Shown piece by piece: positions 7,606 through 16,889 of a stretch of 35,478 nucleotides of DNA. Numbering within the stretch: the stretch's first letter is position 1; each line of letters begins with the position of its first letter. Under the pieces are notes generated by a model. That model was not told where the DNA came from and did no database searches. It saw only the letters and a program-made list of their open reading frames with translations. The position numbers were made by a program, and so were the translations under genes. Origin of the DNA: JAZKIX01 sp040384645 (GTDB lineage Bacteria; Pseudomonadota; Gammaproteobacteria; Burkholderiales; Burkholderiaceae_D); NCBI GenBank assembly GCA_040384645.1, contig JAZKIX010000023.1, forward strand, positions 1-35,478. The letters are read 5' to 3'.

Positions 7606-9319
7606 ATGTTCATAAACACACGGCAATTGGAGACTGGCAGCGGAGTCGAAACAACAGTCTGCATTATTGGCGGCGGCGTGGCAGGCATTACCTTGGCACT
7701 TGAAATGGCAAAGTTGGGAATTGATACCTGCATCTTTGAAAGCGGAGGCCTGGAACCTGATGATGCAACGCGCGACCTATATCGTGGGGAAGATGTCGGC
7801 TTACCTTACATATTTTCTGACGGTTGCCGTAGTCGTTTTTTTGGTGGCAGCAGTAATTGTTGGGGAGGATGGTGTCGACCTCTGGATCCATGGGATTTTG
7901 AAAAACGGGATTGGATACCAAATAGCGGCTGGCCGTTTGGCCTAGATGAATTGACTCCCTACTATAACCGCGCACACAAACTGCTTAAATTGGGGCCTCA
8001 AAATTTTGACCCAGCGTTTTGGGAGTCGTCGATTGGCCGATCTGACGTCAAGCGAATTCCATTCCTCTCTGGCAAGGTGCGCGATACGATTTCGCAATTC
8101 AGCCCTCCGGTAAGGTTTGGCAAGTTATACCGAAAAGAACTGGCGCAGTCACAGCGCATCCGCATATTTTTACATGCCAACGTATCGAATATCCTTACCG
8201 ACCGACCTGCCAGCAAAGTAACGAAAGTACAGGTATTGACATTGAATGGACGCAGTATTTCGGTGTCGGCAAAGTTATTTGTTCTGGCAACAGGCGGGAT
8301 TGAAAATGCGCGCCTTTTATTAGCATCAAATTCAGTTCAGCCAGCCGGATTGGGAAACGGGAACGATCTGGTAGGACGTTACTTCATGGATCACCCACGC
8401 TTGCAGTCTGGCAGTATCCGTTTCAATAAAAAGTGGTCTCGCAATAAGCTCTACGATATCAAGTATCACTATATGAATTCTGCTGTTGCAGCATTCGGAA
8501 CCCATATTGCATCGCAATTGTCACTTACACCGGAGGTTTTGAAGGAAGAACGATTGCTCAATTCCCGGGTATGGTTTTCCTCAATCTTTCCAGGCGAAGG
8601 AAGTCAGGGTGCACAAGCACTGTTCAGATGCAAACAGGCCCTATNNNNNNNNNNNNNNNNNNNNNNNNNNNNNNNNNNNNNNNNNNNNNNNNNNNNNNNN
8701 NNNNNNNNNNNNNNGGAACCTGGCGCGTGATCTCGCCACGATGAGCACACACCCGGTTGATACGATTGGTTATGGATTTACCAGGCTGTTCCAGCCTAGG
8801 GTATTAATACGAGGAGTCAAGTTTCAGATGATTGTCGAGCCCGAACCTGACCCAGAAAGTCGGGTCACATTATCGCGCACGGATAAAGATCAATTAGGCA
8901 TGAATCGCGTCAAGGTTAACTGGCGATTAGGCACACAAGTACAAAGAACTTTTGATAGAACCCTATCGATTATTGCACAAGAATTACGGCTTGCAGGTGT
9001 GGCTGAAGTGGCACTTGATCCTCCAATTGAAGGTGGAGCATGGCCTTCAAGCTTGGAGAAGGAAGGAACCTGGCATCATATGGGAACCACCCGCATGCAT
9101 GATTCTGCCATGCACGGCGTGGTCAACAGGAATGGCAAGGTTCATGGTTTAAGCAATCTTTATATTGCGGGAAGTTCGGTATTTCCCACAGCGGGCGCTA
9201 ATTTCCCGACCATTACGTTGACGGCGCTCACTTTCAAATTGTCGGATCATATTGCACGCCAACTAAATCGCGCCGACGCGACCCTGTCGCCGTGGCTAGA
9301 GCCATTAGCAGCGGCCTGA
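7606..9319 (+). CDS. GMC-family FAD-dependent oxidoreductase (interrupted by assembly gap)
   Basis: A glucose-methanol-choline family flavoprotein. It has the N-terminal dinucleotide-binding motif CIIGGGVAGITLALEM, then GGSSNCWGGWC and the FAD segment ATGGIENARLLL. The C-terminal GMC domain has HHMGTTRM with the expected catalytic histidine region, and AGSSVFPTAGANFPTITL. No signal peptide is visible, so it probably acts in the cytoplasm on an alcohol group of a sugar or lipid-linked intermediate; the substrate is unknown. The start at 7606 is preferred because GGGAG precedes it by about eight bases; a TTG at 7567 would add 13 residues. The 70-N run splits the gene: the frame before and after the gap agree only if the true gap length is a multiple of three, so 70 is an estimate, not a frameshift. 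Confidence 0.88.
8645..8714. other. assembly gap (70 N)
   Basis: Gap inside the GMC oxidoreductase gene. The two flanking frames join only if the true length is divisible by three, so the stated size is wrong by at least one base. Confidence 0.9.
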
Positions 9320-9377
9320 AAAACTTTGCGTTATAAATCGGTTGAGCGGAAGTCCTAGACAAGCTGATCAACGCATT

Positions 9378-9530
9378 TCACCGGTGATCGTCGCCATTTT
9401 CCAGCCTCCCGCCGGCCTTAATGATAAGGCCGATCGCCGCGCTGATGCATTTCTTTCCCAGTCGCATTTGGCTGTCGATGAGGTCGATTGCAGCAGGGTT
9501 ACGCTGGTCGATCTCGCACGCAATCGCCAC
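9378..9530 (-). CDS. possible small protein or gene remnant, unrecognised
   Basis: A 50-residue frame starting at GTG 9530 (or TTG 9533) and ending at TGA 9378. It contains IDLIDSQMRLGKKCI and a glycine-rich end. Codon third positions are GC-biased, as in coding DNA, and AAGGA lies upstream. It is opposite to all neighbours. No function can be given; chance is a real alternative. Confidence 0.2.
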   Translation of the reverse strand: MAIACEIDQRNPAAIDLIDSQMRLGKKCISAAIGLIIKAGGRLENGDDHR

Positions 9531-9659
9531 CAATTTCTTTGATTTCCTTGTGCAATATCAATTCTTGAAACTGCAAGAAGCGATTGCCCGCCAGGCACAT
9601 TATCTGGCCTGTTTCGAGTCAGCGACGTTCAAATTGATGCCTGTCAAACGGAGTCGAAT

Positions 9660-9685
9660 CTGAAAAATCACACCTCATTTTTCAG
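9660..9685. promoter_or_regulatory. 9-bp perfect inverted repeat before the initiating transferase
   Basis: CTGAAAAAT and ATTTTTCAG flank an 8-base loop about 75 bases before the next gene. ACCTCAT (9672-9678) also pairs with ATGAGGT (9713-9719). The AT-rich stem could be an operator or a weak terminator; which is unknown. Confidence 0.4.
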
Positions 9686-9758
9686 CTAATATTAATTTTA
9701 AGGCAATGAAACATGAGGTCGCCCTCGTGTATTTTTCGCCGATTTAGGATGCCATATT

Positions 9759-11210
9759 TTGGCCCTAAATGTTATCAACCCTCTACGGCGCAATCATAAA
9801 ATCATGCAAGACCTTATTAGTAAACATGCGTCCCGTCTTGAGCTGAGCATGCGTTTGATGGATGTGGCCGCATTGTGGGCCGCTGGGCATCTGGCTGGCC
9901 TGGTTCGCTTCAGCGGGCCGCTAGCCAATGCGGCCCCAATCCACTCGGTTCTGCTTCTATTGTGTTGCGCGATGGCGTACTTGCTATTTTTTGAGCTGGG
10001 TTTGTATCTGTCATGGCGTGGACGTTCTGTGTTAACCATGTTCGGACGAGTTACTGCGAGTTGGGGTTTGGTTTTGTTGATCGGCTTGTTTATTAGCTTC
10101 CTGATGCATCACGTCGGAGAGTTGTCGCGTTTGTGGCTCTTTTACTGGTTCTTAGCCGGATCGGTTTTTATCGTGGCGGTGCGATGGATCGTCTATTCAA
10201 GCTTGCGTTATCTGCGTCGCAACGGCGTCAATAGCAAGACGGTCGTCATCGTAGGTTATGGCCAAATCGGTCAGGAAATGCATAAACGCGCCCAGCAACA
10301 GGACTGGTACGGCTATGAAGTTCAGGCTATCTGCGCCGATCCAGAGGATGCACAGTACGTCGATACCAACTTCATTACCCGGATTGGTACGCTGGAAGAA
10401 TTGCCGGCCTATGTTATCGAACATCAGATCGATGAAATATGGATTGCCGTGTCAGTAAGCTCGTCAGCCAAACTACAACGTCTTCAATATCTTCTGCGCA
10501 ATGCGCTGGTTGATATCCGTTGGGTGCCCGATACCTTGGGGATGCAAATGCTGAGCAATAAGATCGGTGATTTTATGGGCTTCCCAGCGGTCGATTTGAA
10601 CCGCCCTGTTTCCAGCGGGCTCAATGGCCTTGCCAAGGACTTATTCGACAAATTATTTGCCTTGGCAGTCTTGATATTGCTGGCACCTCTGTTCAGTGTC
10701 ATCGCAATTTGCATTAAGGTCTCGTCGCCTGGTCCGGTGTTCTTCAAACAACCGCGCCTGGGGTTGAATGGCAAAAAATTCGACGTCTATAAATTTCGCA
10801 GCATGAAGCTGCATCACGAGAGCGGCATCGTCAAGCAAGCGACCAAAAGCGACCCGCGCATTACCCGGATAGGGCAATTCATCCGGCGTACCAGTCTCGA
10901 TGAATTGCCTCAGTTCTTCAATGTATTACTAGGCGATATGTCGATTGTCGGGCCACGGCCGCATGCACTTCAGCACAATGAGATGTACTCCGATTTACTC
11001 GAAGTGTATATGGCACGTCATAGAGTAAAGCCCGGCATTACTGGTTGGGCTCAGATCAATGGCTATCGAGGCGAGACCGACACCGTAGACAAGATGGCGC
11101 GTCGAGTGCAATGCGATCTGTATTACATCCAGCATTGGTCTTTATGGATGGATATGCGCATCATTGTCTGGACCGCATTCAAGGGATGGACTGGCAACAA
11201 TGCGTATTGA
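9759..11210 (+). CDS. wcaJ: undecaprenyl-phosphate sugar-phosphate transferase (WcaJ type)
   Basis: Initiating enzyme that moves a hexose-1-phosphate, usually glucose, from a UDP-sugar to undecaprenyl phosphate at the inner membrane. The 483 residues fit the family. Several N-terminal membrane helices (about 30-150) are followed by a nucleotide-binding-like domain (VVIVGYGQIGQEM), one membrane segment (LFALAVLILLAPLFSVIAI) and the catalytic domain with PGPVFFKQPRLG, FDVYKFRSM, RTSLDELPQFFNVLLGDMS, GPRPHA and KPGITGWAQINGYRGE. The start is a TTG at 9759 with AGGA at 9745-9748; the next ATG at 9804 lacks a ribosome-binding site. Sugar specificity cannot be fixed from sequence alone. Confidence 0.93.
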   Translation: MALNVINPLRRNHKIMQDLISKHASRLELSMRLMDVAALWAAGHLAGLVRFSGPLANAAPIHSVLLLLCCAMAYLLFFELGLYLSWRGRSVLTMFGRVTASWGLVLLIGLFISFLMHHVGELSRLWLFYWFLAGSVFIVAVRWIVYSSLRYLRRNGVNSKTVVIVGYGQIGQEMHKRAQQQDWYGYEVQAICADPEDAQYVDTNFITRIGTLEELPAYVIEHQIDEIWIAVSVSSSAKLQRLQYLLRNALVDIRWVPDTLGMQMLSNKIGDFMGFPAVDLNRPVSSGLNGLAKDLFDKLFALAVLILLAPLFSVIAICIKVSSPGPVFFKQPRLGLNGKKFDVYKFRSMKLHHESGIVKQATKSDPRITRIGQFIRRTSLDELPQFFNVLLGDMSIVGPRPHALQHNEMYSDLLEVYMARHRVKPGITGWAQINGYRGETDTVDKMARRVQCDLYYIQHWSLWMDMRIIVWTAFKGWTGNNAY

Positions 11211-11275
11211 TCCGTCATTGATCTGCTTGCTGGCTCTCGACTATCCAACTTTATAAATTCTGATTGGCTCGAATA

Positions 11276-12730
11276 ATGAATCGTATTCCAGATCCACGAT
11301 TGGTGGAGGCATCGCAGTTGCCATTGATTCCTGTTGTGCTCTGCGGCGGCTCCGGCACCCGGCTGTGGCCGCTATCGCGTGAGTACTATCCTAAGCAATT
11401 TTTACGCTTGAACGGAGAATCGAGTTTGCTGCAAAAGACCATGTTGCGTCTGCATGGAATAGATGATTTGCGTCCGGCCATGCTCATTTGTAATGAGTCA
11501 TCCCGCTTTGTCGCGGCAGAGCAATTACATGAGATCGGCTTGGAAAATGCCAGGATTGTATTGGAGCCAATGCGGCGCAATACTGCACCCGCCATCGCGG
11601 TGGCAGCATTATATGCACTCTCGCAAGCTGAAGATCCCTTGCTGCTTGTGCTGCCTTCAGATCACGTGATCAAGGATCAAGTCGCATTTCAAGGCGCAAT
11701 TCAATGCGCCAAAAAATACGCAGAAGAGGGCGACTTGGTGACCTTTGGGATTAATCCAATTTCAGCTGAAACTGGTTACGGCTATATCCATAGCCCGATC
11801 CACACGCCGGGGAAAAAACAAGCTGTGCTGGGCTTTGTTGAAAAGCCCGATTTGGCTACGGCAGAACGGTATCTTGCCAGCGGCGACTATTACTGGAACA
11901 GCGGCATGTTCTTGTTTCGTGCGAGTAGATACCTTGAGGAATTGCAGCGTTACGAGCCTGGAATTGTTGCTGCATGCACGCAAGCGCTTGCGTTGGCAAA
12001 AAAAGACTTCGATTTTATTCGCCTCGATGGGCAAGCGTATGCCGCAAGTCCTGACAACTCGATTGACTACGCGGTGATGGAACATACAAAGCACGCTTCG
12101 ATGGTGCCGATGGATGCTGGGTGGAGCGATGTCGGATCGTGGGCTTCAGTATGGCAAGAAGCGACCAAGGATGGCGGCAATAACGCCATTCAAGGTGATG
12201 TGGTTCTACAGGATTGCGAAGATTGTCTCGTACACGGTTCTACCCGCTTGATAACTGCGGTTGGCATGCGCAACACAATCATTGTGGAAACCGCTGACGC
12301 CTTGCTCATTATGGATACCGATTGGGCACAAGACACCAAGCATTTGGTAACGCAGCTAATTACTTCCAAGCGGAGCGAAGCGGTTGAACATCGCCAGGTG
12401 TTTCGACCTTGGGGATCGTATGACGGCATCGGTGCCGGTGAGCGATTTCAAGTCAAGCGTATTCGCGTCAAGCCGGGCGCAAGATTGTCATTGCAAATGC
12501 ATCATCACCGTGCCGAGCATTGGGTGGTGGTGTCCGGGACAGCCAAGGTAATTAATGGCGAACGAGAATATCTGCTGACAGAAAATCAGTCGACTTTCAT
12601 TCCTTTAGGCGTGATCCATTCGTTGGAGAACCCAGGGAAAATCCCATTGGAAATTATTGAAATTCAATCTGGCGCCTATTTGGGCGAGGACGATATTGTC
12701 CGTCTGCAAGACCATTACGGCCGTGTCTGA
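11276..12730 (+). CDS. manC: mannose-1-phosphate guanylyltransferase / mannose-6-phosphate isomerase
   Basis: Bifunctional type II enzyme that makes GDP-mannose and supplies mannose-6-phosphate. The nucleotidyltransferase domain has the pyrophosphorylase signature CGGSGTRLWPLSREYYPKQF, then LPSDHVI, AETGYGYI, VEKPD, YYWNSGMFLF and GWSDVGSW. The C-terminal cupin domain (isomerase) has RPWGSYDGI, LQMHHHRAEHWVVVSG and HSLENPG. At 484 residues it is full length. The ATG at 11276 is preferred over a TTG at 11264; neither has a strong ribosome-binding site. It feeds the next two genes, Gmd and Fcl. A phosphomannomutase, needed between the two activities, is not in the window and is presumably encoded elsewhere. 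Confidence 0.95.
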   Translation: MNRIPDPRLVEASQLPLIPVVLCGGSGTRLWPLSREYYPKQFLRLNGESSLLQKTMLRLHGIDDLRPAMLICNESSRFVAAEQLHEIGLENARIVLEPMRRNTAPAIAVAALYALSQAEDPLLLVLPSDHVIKDQVAFQGAIQCAKKYAEEGDLVTFGINPISAETGYGYIHSPIHTPGKKQAVLGFVEKPDLATAERYLASGDYYWNSGMFLFRASRYLEELQRYEPGIVAACTQALALAKKDFDFIRLDGQAYAASPDNSIDYAVMEHTKHASMVPMDAGWSDVGSWASVWQEATKDGGNNAIQGDVVLQDCEDCLVHGSTRLITAVGMRNTIIVETADALLIMDTDWAQDTKHLVTQLITSKRSEAVEHRQVFRPWGSYDGIGAGERFQVKRIRVKPGARLSLQMHHHRAEHWVVVSGTAKVINGEREYLLTENQSTFIPLGVIHSLENPGKIPLEIIEIQSGAYLGEDDIVRLQDHYGRV

Positions 12731-12771
12731 ATTGGAACCCATCCAGTAGTTGGCAGGCGTAATTATTCATC

Positions 12772-12793
12772 GACAAACGATAGTTTGTTTGTC
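12772..12793. promoter_or_regulatory. inverted repeat between manC and gmd
   Basis: GACAAAC and GTTTGTC form 7-base arms around 8 bases; an alternative pairing ACAAAC-GATA-GTTTGT lies inside it. It could be an operator or a weak attenuator. No T-run follows. Confidence 0.35.
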
Positions 12794-12919
12794 AATGCCA
12801 ACATCGCTAGTTGACCGATATCAATGGTGTCGGCGTATGAAAAACGACAATGGATTTCTCGGCGCATAAATTATTCCGCGCTTTTTTGTTCGTTGCTTTG
12901 CCTGTTAAAGGAAATAGAA

Positions 12920-14098
12920 ATGCTTCAGGAAACATCAAGCACCGCAGACATATTTATCGACAAAGTGTCGTCCGCGCCAAAGGTCGCCCTGATCACCGGA
13001 GTGACCGGCCAAGATGGTTCTTACCTGTCTGAGTTATTACTGGCCAAAGGCTATGTGGTGCATGGCGTCAAGCGCCGTAGTTCATCATTCAATACTGGCC
13101 GTATCGATCATCTGTATCATGATCCACACGAAGCGAGATCGAATTTCCGCATGCATTACGGCGATATGACAGATAGCTCGTCTTTGACCCACATCATCGA
13201 AAAAGTACAGCCGGACGAAATTTATAATCTGGCGGCGCAAAGTCACGTCGCGGTATCGTTTGAAGAGCCAGAATACACCGCCAATTCCGACGCGCTGGGA
13301 CCGTTGCGTATCCTTGAAGCCATCCGTATTCTCGGATTGGAAAAAAAGTCGCGTTTTTATCAAGCCTCGACATCGGAACTGTATGGACTTGTGCAAGAAA
13401 CACCACAGCGCGAAGCTACGCCATTTTATCCGCGCAGTCCTTATGCGGTTGCCAAACTGTACGCCTACTGGATTACCACCAACTACCGTGAAGCCTATGG
13501 CATGTATGCCTGCAACGGCATCTTGTTTAATCACGAATCGCCGCGTCGTGGCGAGACCTTCGTTACCCGAAAAATTACCCGTGCTTTGGCGCGCATCGTT
13601 TTGGGTTTGCAAGACTGCCTTTATCTCGGCAACTTAAGCGCCAAACGTGATTGGGGTCACGCCCGCGATTACGTCGAGATGCAATGGCTGATGCTGCAAC
13701 AGGCTAACCCTGAGGATTTTGTGATTGCTACAGGCATTCAGTACAGCGTGCGCGATTTTGTCGATGCGGCGGCGGCTGAACTCGGCATCGGCTTGCATTG
13801 GGAAGGGCAAGGTACGGAAGAAATCGGCATTGTCCAAAGCGTCGGCGCGAGCTCTGATCAGGTGCCGCGCCTTAGCCCCGGCCGTGTCATCGTCAGGGTC
13901 GATCCACGTTACTTCCGCCCAACGGAGGTCGAGACTTTGTTAGGCGATCCTAGTAAGGCGCACCAAAAGCTGGGCTGGAAAACCACGACGAGTTTCGCCA
14001 CCTTGGTGGCTGAGATGGTGCAAGCAGACTTGGCTGCGATCCAGAAATTTGTGCTGTTGAATCAAAACGGATTCAACACTTATGCGCACACCGAATGA
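12920..14098 (+). CDS. gmd: GDP-mannose 4,6-dehydratase
   Basis: Converts GDP-D-mannose to GDP-4-keto-6-deoxy-mannose, the first step toward GDP-L-fucose. It is an extended short-chain dehydrogenase with the NADP-binding motif GVTGQDGSYL, HGVKRRSSSFNTGRIDHLY, catalytic Ser/Thr and Glu in ASTSELYG, and the Tyr-Lys pair in YPRSPYAVAKLYAYW. Further motifs are FNHESPRRGETFVTRKITRA and GNLSAKRDWGHARDYVE. The start at 12920 is chosen because AAAGGAAA precedes it by about eight bases; the frame runs open to 12824 but without support. At 392 residues it is slightly longer than usual, mainly through an N-terminal leader of about 20 residues. Its end is 79 bases from the Fcl start. Confidence 0.95.
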   Translation: MLQETSSTADIFIDKVSSAPKVALITGVTGQDGSYLSELLLAKGYVVHGVKRRSSSFNTGRIDHLYHDPHEARSNFRMHYGDMTDSSSLTHIIEKVQPDEIYNLAAQSHVAVSFEEPEYTANSDALGPLRILEAIRILGLEKKSRFYQASTSELYGLVQETPQREATPFYPRSPYAVAKLYAYWITTNYREAYGMYACNGILFNHESPRRGETFVTRKITRALARIVLGLQDCLYLGNLSAKRDWGHARDYVEMQWLMLQQANPEDFVIATGIQYSVRDFVDAAAAELGIGLHWEGQGTEEIGIVQSVGASSDQVPRLSPGRVIVRVDPRYFRPTEVETLLGDPSKAHQKLGWKTTTSFATLVAEMVQADLAAIQKFVLLNQNGFNTYAHTE

Positions 14099-14177
14099 AG
14101 TAGAAACGCCGGCTAGGATTCGGATCAAATTGCAATTGCAATCGCAGATGGAAGCAGCTACACACAAGGGAGATGTT

Positions 14178-15257
14178 ATGCAAACGGATTTGAAAGCGCG
14201 CATTTTCGTCGCCGGACATAATGGTCTGGTCGGTTCAGCGATTGTCCGTGCCCTGATCAGAAATGGGCGAACCAATATTGTCACCCGAAGTCATGCCGAT
14301 CTCGATTTGTCAGATCAGGCCGAAGTACGCGCCTTCTTTGCTTCCGAGATGATCGACGAGGTTTATCTGGCGGCAGCGATCGTCGGTGGCATTCATGCCA
14401 ACAATACTTACCCGGCTGACTTCATCTACAACAATCTGGTGATCCAGGCCAACGTCATTCATGAAGCGTGGTGTAACGGCGTCGAGAAACTATTGTTCCT
14501 CGGCTCTTCCTGCATCTATCCGCGCATGGCGCCACAGCCGATCCGCGAAGAATATCTGATGACCGGTCCGCTTGAAGCGACCAACGAACCGTACGCCGTT
14601 GCCAAAATCGCCGGTATTAAATTGTGTGAAAGCTACAACCGTCAGCACGGAACCGACTATCGCAGTGTGATGCCGACCAATCTCTATGGCCCCGGTGACA
14701 ATTACCATCCAGAAAATAGCCACGTTATTCCGGCATTGTTACGACGTTTTCACGAGGCCAAGAAACAAGGCGCTAAGGAAGTCGTCATATGGGGTAGTGG
14801 CGCGCCGCGTCGGGAATTTTTATATGTCGACGATATGGCCGATGCCAGCGTCCATGTCATGCAATTAGCACGAGGCGAGTATCAAGCCAACACCGCGCCC
14901 ATGTCGTCACATATCAATATCGGTACCGGTGAAGACGTCACGATCCGCGATGTCACCGGCCTGATTGCGAAAGTGGTCGACTATCACGGCGAGATAGTCT
15001 ACGACGCGAGCAAACCTGATGGCGCACCGCGCAAGTGGCTTGATGTCAGCTGCCTGAAGCGGTTAGGCTGGGCTTCCAGCGTCGCGCTGGAAGCAGGTTT
15101 GACCGAAACGTATCAGAGCTTTCGCCGTGGAGAACTACAAAATAACTTTCGCACTCGGGCACGCGGTTTGGATGATCGCTCACGTCGCCAGCGAGATGAT
15201 TTTTTCTTGAGGCAGCAGGCATTGCAGTACGGCGCGACGGCCAGCAATGGCGGATAA
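14178..15257 (+). CDS. fcl: GDP-L-fucose synthase
   Basis: Epimerase-reductase that converts GDP-4-keto-6-deoxymannose to GDP-L-fucose. Motifs: GHNGLVGSAIVRAL (NADP binding), AAAIVGGIHANNTYPADFI, FLGSSCIYPR, the Tyr-Lys pair in EPYAVAKIAGIKLCE, and PTNLYGPGDNYHPENSHVIPA. The start at 14178 has AAGGGAG at 14166; an ATG at 14082 would overlap Gmd and lacks support. The protein is 359 residues, while the family is usually near 310-325. The extra part is a basic, arginine-rich tail after ETYQSFRRG. The tail may be genuine or a late frame error; the catalytic core is complete either way. Confidence 0.93.
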   Translation: MQTDLKARIFVAGHNGLVGSAIVRALIRNGRTNIVTRSHADLDLSDQAEVRAFFASEMIDEVYLAAAIVGGIHANNTYPADFIYNNLVIQANVIHEAWCNGVEKLLFLGSSCIYPRMAPQPIREEYLMTGPLEATNEPYAVAKIAGIKLCESYNRQHGTDYRSVMPTNLYGPGDNYHPENSHVIPALLRRFHEAKKQGAKEVVIWGSGAPRREFLYVDDMADASVHVMQLARGEYQANTAPMSSHINIGTGEDVTIRDVTGLIAKVVDYHGEIVYDASKPDGAPRKWLDVSCLKRLGWASSVALEAGLTETYQSFRRGELQNNFRTRARGLDDRSRRQRDDFFLRQQALQYGATASNGG

Positions 15258-15545
15258 GGGCGCTATGAACGGTAAAAGTTGCCCCCAGCTAGAGCCAGCG
15301 GTGCCGCTAACGGCCCTTTATACTCATAATAATACTGGGGTATGTATTTTATTTGACCCAATAAAAACGGGCGGATAAGCATGACTTTATCAATATACCC
15401 CCACAACCATTGTGTATTCACAGGCGAAATTAGATCAATTTCACGTTTATCCAACCTCGTTTGCGCTTGAACGAAGCGGCGAGGAAGGGAAGTTCCGGGT
15501 ACCGGGCAGGATTCAGATTTTTATACAACAACAGCGCCCAAGATC
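15258..15545. other. intergenic region between fcl and the flippase
   Basis: Holds dispersed element D (15331-15402) on the minus strand. The minus-strand open frame through it (15263-15454) starts at TTG without a ribosome-binding site and is not called. A small stem CGCTT/AAGCG is present near 15470. Confidence 0.5.
15331..15402 (-). repeat. dispersed intergenic element, copy D
   Basis: Read on the minus strand: GGGGGTATA from 15402, core CCGCCCGTTTTTATTG at 15374-15359, and dyad arms ATACA / AGTAT with a 6-base loop at 15347-15332. Box-to-core distance is 28 bases. One arm pair (A/A) is mismatched. It points away from the flippase gene. Confidence 0.7.
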
Positions 15546-16889
15546 ATGCCTTCTGAAACCATGTCCCCTATTTGCACTTCCGGTAAAGCCATTAAGACGG
15601 CGCTGCGTCGGATCGATTTATCGTCGCTCAAGATGCCGCTGGTATTGAGTCTGTTGAATCAAGTTGTTAGCAGCGGCGGCAATTTTTTTCTTGGCATTTA
15701 CCTTGCCCGCAGTATGCCGCTAGAAGGCTTTGGACTCTACGGCATCGGTTACGGCGTTTGCATGTTGTATGTCGGCATTGGCAATGCAGTTTTGCTGACG
15801 CAGATGATGGTCAATATGCCTGACCGTGCTGCCGCTGAGAAGGAGCAATACGCGGCCAGGATTTTATGCGCTGTCATTTTGTCCGGCCTCTTGACTCTGC
15901 TTTTGACGGCAGGTGTCGGCTTCATCGTCAATATTTTTGCACCTCAGTACACGCATTTGAGCGGGCCGGTTGCTGCAATTGCAGTGGCATCGGTAGTTTT
16001 CCTTTGCAATGAATTTTTTACTTCTTACGCCTATATCAAGCGAAAGGAGCGCTTGGCCTTGATGGTCAATCTAGCGACGATGCTTACACTACTGCTCGGT
16101 CTGATCGTCGAGCATTTAAGGGGAGGCGTCGTCACCGCGGAAAAAGTATTGCTGTTGTATGCGCTAGGCGCTGCCGTCGGTTCCTGCTTCGCGTTCGCCA
16201 GTGCGCCATTACCCTTGCGGGGGCATATACGCAAGTTGATACCCGACTTGACCGACGCGTGGCGGCAAGGAAGTTGGGCATTGGGCGGTGTCATGGTGAC
16301 CTGGATCCAAGCCCAGACCTATACCTATGTATTGGCATTGTTTCTCGGCCCAGCCGGCGTCGGTCAGGCTAATACGGCCAAGATATTCATCTCACCATTT
16401 TCTTTTTTGCTGCCTGCAATCAATAAGGTAGCAGTACCAAGGTTGGCGGATCTGCGCCATAGCAACCGGAAGAGAATGTTCAAAATGTCGTTCATCCTCA
16501 CGGCTGCAATCTGTAGCCTTGCATTGTTGTATTGCCTGACATTGCTGATCGGGCTGGACTACATTTCGCAAAAATTATTGGGGCGCTACGATCCTGCGAT
16601 TGAAGTGCTGGTACGGATTTGGTGCCTGGTATTGGTAGTGCAGATGTTCCGTAGTGGCGGCGGCATCTTGCTGCAAGTGCAGCGGAAGTTCCGGGCGCTG
16701 TTACTGCTCAATATTCCCAGCGCCATCATCACCATTGCCGTGGCACTTGGTTTGATCCAGTGGCTCGGCGCGGCCGGCGCAATCTGGGGTGTGGTTGCCG
16801 GAGAAATCGTACTGTCGATGTTCATTTGGAAGGAAATCAGACATGTCAAAATTGATGAAGATCGCAGCGCCAGCCTTGATCGGCATTGA
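15546..16889 (+). CDS. wzx: lipid-linked repeat-unit flippase (Wzx type)
   Basis: A 447-residue integral membrane protein of the polysaccharide/MATE-like flippase superfamily, with about 12 predicted hydrophobic segments spread over its length (for example ILCAVILSGLLTLLLTAGVG and FILTAAICSLALLYCLTLL). The N-terminal part SLLNQVVSSGGNFFLGIYLARSM fits the first transmembrane pair of this family. It would move undecaprenyl-linked repeat units to the periplasmic side. The ATG at 15546 has only a weak ribosome-binding site; an in-frame ATG at 15558 is possible. Its 3' end overlaps the GT2 gene by 47 bases, indicating one operon. A role as transporter of another lipid is less likely given the locus. 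Confidence 0.88.
   Translation: MPSETMSPICTSGKAIKTALRRIDLSSLKMPLVLSLLNQVVSSGGNFFLGIYLARSMPLEGFGLYGIGYGVCMLYVGIGNAVLLTQMMVNMPDRAAAEKEQYAARILCAVILSGLLTLLLTAGVGFIVNIFAPQYTHLSGPVAAIAVASVVFLCNEFFTSYAYIKRKERLALMVNLATMLTLLLGLIVEHLRGGVVTAEKVLLLYALGAAVGSCFAFASAPLPLRGHIRKLIPDLTDAWRQGSWALGGVMVTWIQAQTYTYVLALFLGPAGVGQANTAKIFISPFSFLLPAINKVAVPRLADLRHSNRKRMFKMSFILTAAICSLALLYCLTLLIGLDYISQKLLGRYDPAIEVLVRIWCLVLVVQMFRSGGGILLQVQRKFRALLLLNIPSAIITIAVALGLIQWLGAAGAIWGVVAGEIVLSMFIWKEIRHVKIDEDRSASLDRH

Larger units (their letters stand above)
9320..9758. other. intergenic region with possible short minus-strand ORF
   Basis: A 439-base spacer in an otherwise compact locus. The plus-strand open frames look random. On the minus strand 9378-9530 (GTG start, 50 residues, ending GRLENGDDHR) has codon use like a real gene, with AAGGA about 12 bases upstream, but no recognisable family. 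It may be a small gene or a remnant. A strong inverted repeat lies at 9660-9685. Confidence 0.35.

Noticed and set aside
9342..9663. Overlapping plus-strand open frames after the GMC gene
   Set aside because: No ribosome-binding site and no family resemblance; not supported as genes.
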